Source: Microcaldota archaeon (GTDB lineage: Archaea > Iainarchaeota > Iainarchaeia > Iainarchaeales > JAGVWC01). From it: a stretch of 5,781 bases of DNA. The notes under the pieces are model-generated. The model searched no databases and was not told the DNA's origin. It saw only the letters and a list, made by a program, of their open reading frames with translations. The position numbers and the translations under genes were made by a program. Where the stretch lies: positions 1 to 5,781 of the forward strand of contig JAHJAQ010000134.1 of the NCBI GenBank assembly GCA_018813975.1. Direction: 5' to 3'. Positions 4,861-5,781 of the stretch are shown here, piece by piece (the stretch's first letter is position 1; each line of letters starts with the position of its first letter).

Positions 4861-5559
4861 CTATTTCAATAGAAAGTCAAAAAGCAAGAGAGTGTTTGAT
4901 TTTTTATGATAAAAACTATTGCCAGAACCAATATCACACAAACCCAAATCCGAACGATATAATTCTCTAAAAACGCGTTCTGCTCTTTTCTGCATTGCGC
5001 GTGACGTATCTCTAACTTGCACCACGCTTTCAGGAGAATAAAAATCACTAACTAGATAATATTCCAAGCCGTTTGCATAAAGCAGTTTTGGAGCCAAAAC
5101 ACGAACATTGAATTGCCCTATCCGATACTTTCTTTGTTTAAGATGGGCATCCATGCGTCGATATGTTTCAAACACCACTGCAACTCTTTCCGTTTTACTA
5201 AGTTTGACAAAAAATTCTTTTCCAGAAACACGCACGCGAAGAGTTCCAAAACGATTGCGCCCAGGATAAGAACCTGTAGCAGCCCTTTGAATTCGAATGT
5301 TCTGCTCGTTATCAATAATTTCTTTTCCCGCGCGTAATGCGGAACGATTACCTTGAATCATCTTGTGCGTTGCAGAAAAAATATCAGGGTGTTCTCGAAC
5401 GAATGCTTTAAAAGTCGGAGAAGCCGCCAAAAAACGATAAGACGACTCTTTAGCAGTTAACTCAAAAGGAGCGTGCGAAAACATTGTTCCGGGTGTTTTT
5501 GCCTTTCCTTTAGAAGGCATTCTAGCAACTGAAATCAACTTTCTCCAAACCGAACCCAT
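4861..5559 (-). CDS. Hypothetical protein with a kinase-like C-terminal region
   Basis: This 232-residue protein is basic and has no membrane segment. The N-terminal 90 residues (Arg/Lys-rich, then helical) are unrecognised. From about residue 100 the order of elements recalls a small kinase-like fold: a beta strand with FFVKL (K119, position of the ATP-binding lysine), a helix with E131, the strand-hinge segment EYYLVSDF (166-173), then LCDIGSGN (D209, N214), which resembles the catalytic loop D-x-x-x-x-N of aminoglycoside phosphotransferase, RIO and related kinases, and finally LLLFDF (D228), resembling the DF of the metal-binding motif. The protein ends four residues after that Asp, so no activation or substrate-binding lobe is present. 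It could be a minimal kinase, a degenerate one, or an unrelated fold with a coincidental pattern. Start: the ATG at 5559 has a well-placed upstream TATA box; ATG at 5520 is an alternative. Confidence 0.7.
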   Translation of the reverse strand: MGSVWRKLISVARMPSKGKAKTPGTMFSHAPFELTAKESSYRFLAASPTFKAFVREHPDIFSATHKMIQGNRSALRAGKEIIDNEQNIRIQRAATGSYPGRNRFGTLRVRVSGKEFFVKLSKTERVAVVFETYRRMDAHLKQRKYRIGQFNVRVLAPKLLYANGLEYYLVSDFYSPESVVQVRDTSRAMQKRAERVFRELYRSDLGLCDIGSGNSFYHKKSNTLLLFDFLLK

Positions 5560-5581
5560 ACTTAAAAAAAAAAGGTCAAAC

Positions 5582-5594
5582 TAATTAAAATTAT
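5582..5594 (-). promoter_or_regulatory. TATA box for the kinase-like gene
   Basis: On the - strand, ATAATTTTAATTA is centred about 29 bp upstream of the ATG at 5559. It is followed by a ten-T run (5564-5573 on the + strand as A) that ends four bases before the start. It overlaps the stop codon of the short upstream frame. Confidence 0.45.
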
Positions 5595-5725
5595 CGGATC
5601 GTGTTTTTTTCGAACTGTTTGAGGGATTCCAAAGCACTCTCTAATACTACCTTGTTTTTTAGGCTTTTTTCTTTGGACAATCTTCTTTCCAAATCTTGAA
5701 TAATGGATTCTATTTCAATAAACAA
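5591..5725 (-). CDS. Short coiled-coil reading frame, possibly the frameshifted end of a larger gene
   Basis: On the - strand, a TTG at 5725 opens a 44-codon frame ending in TAA at 5591. The product reads as strongly helical and charged: FIEIESIIQDLERRLSKEK and then VVLESALESLKQFEKN, with heptad-like spacing of Leu/Ile, as in a coiled coil. It has 'GAGGGG' five bases before the TTG, which could act as a ribosome binding site. The frame is open a little further upstream (KPFSEGSK) to a TGA, while a neighbouring frame is open from the window edge to a TAG at 5713-5715. Joining the two with one inserted base in an A run would give one continuous protein. It is therefore either a tiny gene of its own or a truncated/frameshifted C-terminus. 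I do not recognise the family. Confidence 0.4.
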   Translation of the reverse strand: MFIEIESIIQDLERRLSKEKSLKNKVVLESALESLKQFEKNTIR

Positions 5726-5781
5726 TTTTGACCCCTCAGAAAAAGGTTTTCAAAAATATTGAATGTAAAAGAGCTTTTAAA

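Noticed and set aside
5113..5337. A + strand frame and a second - strand frame inside the kinase-like gene
   Set aside because: Both lie within the longer - strand gene and have no promoter or start signal; their products have unnatural composition.

Overview
The window looks like a piece of an AT-rich archaeal genome, possibly from a small-genome (DPANN-type) lineage. The archaeal call rests on three things: an archaeal/eukaryotic-type peptidyl-tRNA hydrolase (Pth2), TATA-like boxes about 23-30 bp upstream of several start codons, and a general lack of strong Shine-Dalgarno sites, which fits leaderless mRNAs. The lineage itself is an inference; there is no rRNA or ribosomal protein here to fix it.

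Left part, + strand (1-1880): the C-terminal end of a cysteine-rich, probably exported protein; an unrecognised 154-residue protein with a Pro/Glu-rich tail; Pth2; and a circularly permuted GTPase of the YlqF/YawG type. Pth2 recycles peptidyl-tRNA, and permuted GTPases of this type usually act in ribosome assembly, so these two form a small translation-related pair.

Middle (1904-3161): a thioredoxin-fold protein (CxxC) interrupted by one in-frame TAA and so annotated as a probable pseudogene, then an intact metallo-beta-lactamase-fold hydrolase. The 110 bp between them is the oddest part of the window. It holds two hairpin-forming direct repeats, and the last seven codons of the thioredoxin-like gene (GCNVKWK) recur in the same frame just before the hydrolase, differing only at two synonymous third positions.

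Right part (3165-5781): a small two-helix membrane protein on the - strand, diverging from a + strand pair of membrane proteins (signal-anchored beta-sandwich protein, then a coiled-coil protein with two C-terminal helices, with overlapping ATGA). A - strand gene follows whose C-terminal half resembles a minimal, possibly degenerate kinase fold. Upstream of it on the same strand is a short coiled-coil reading frame that may be the frameshifted end of a gene lying mostly outside the window.

No tRNA, rRNA, CRISPR array or recognisable transposase was seen. No stretch over 300 bases is without a gene.
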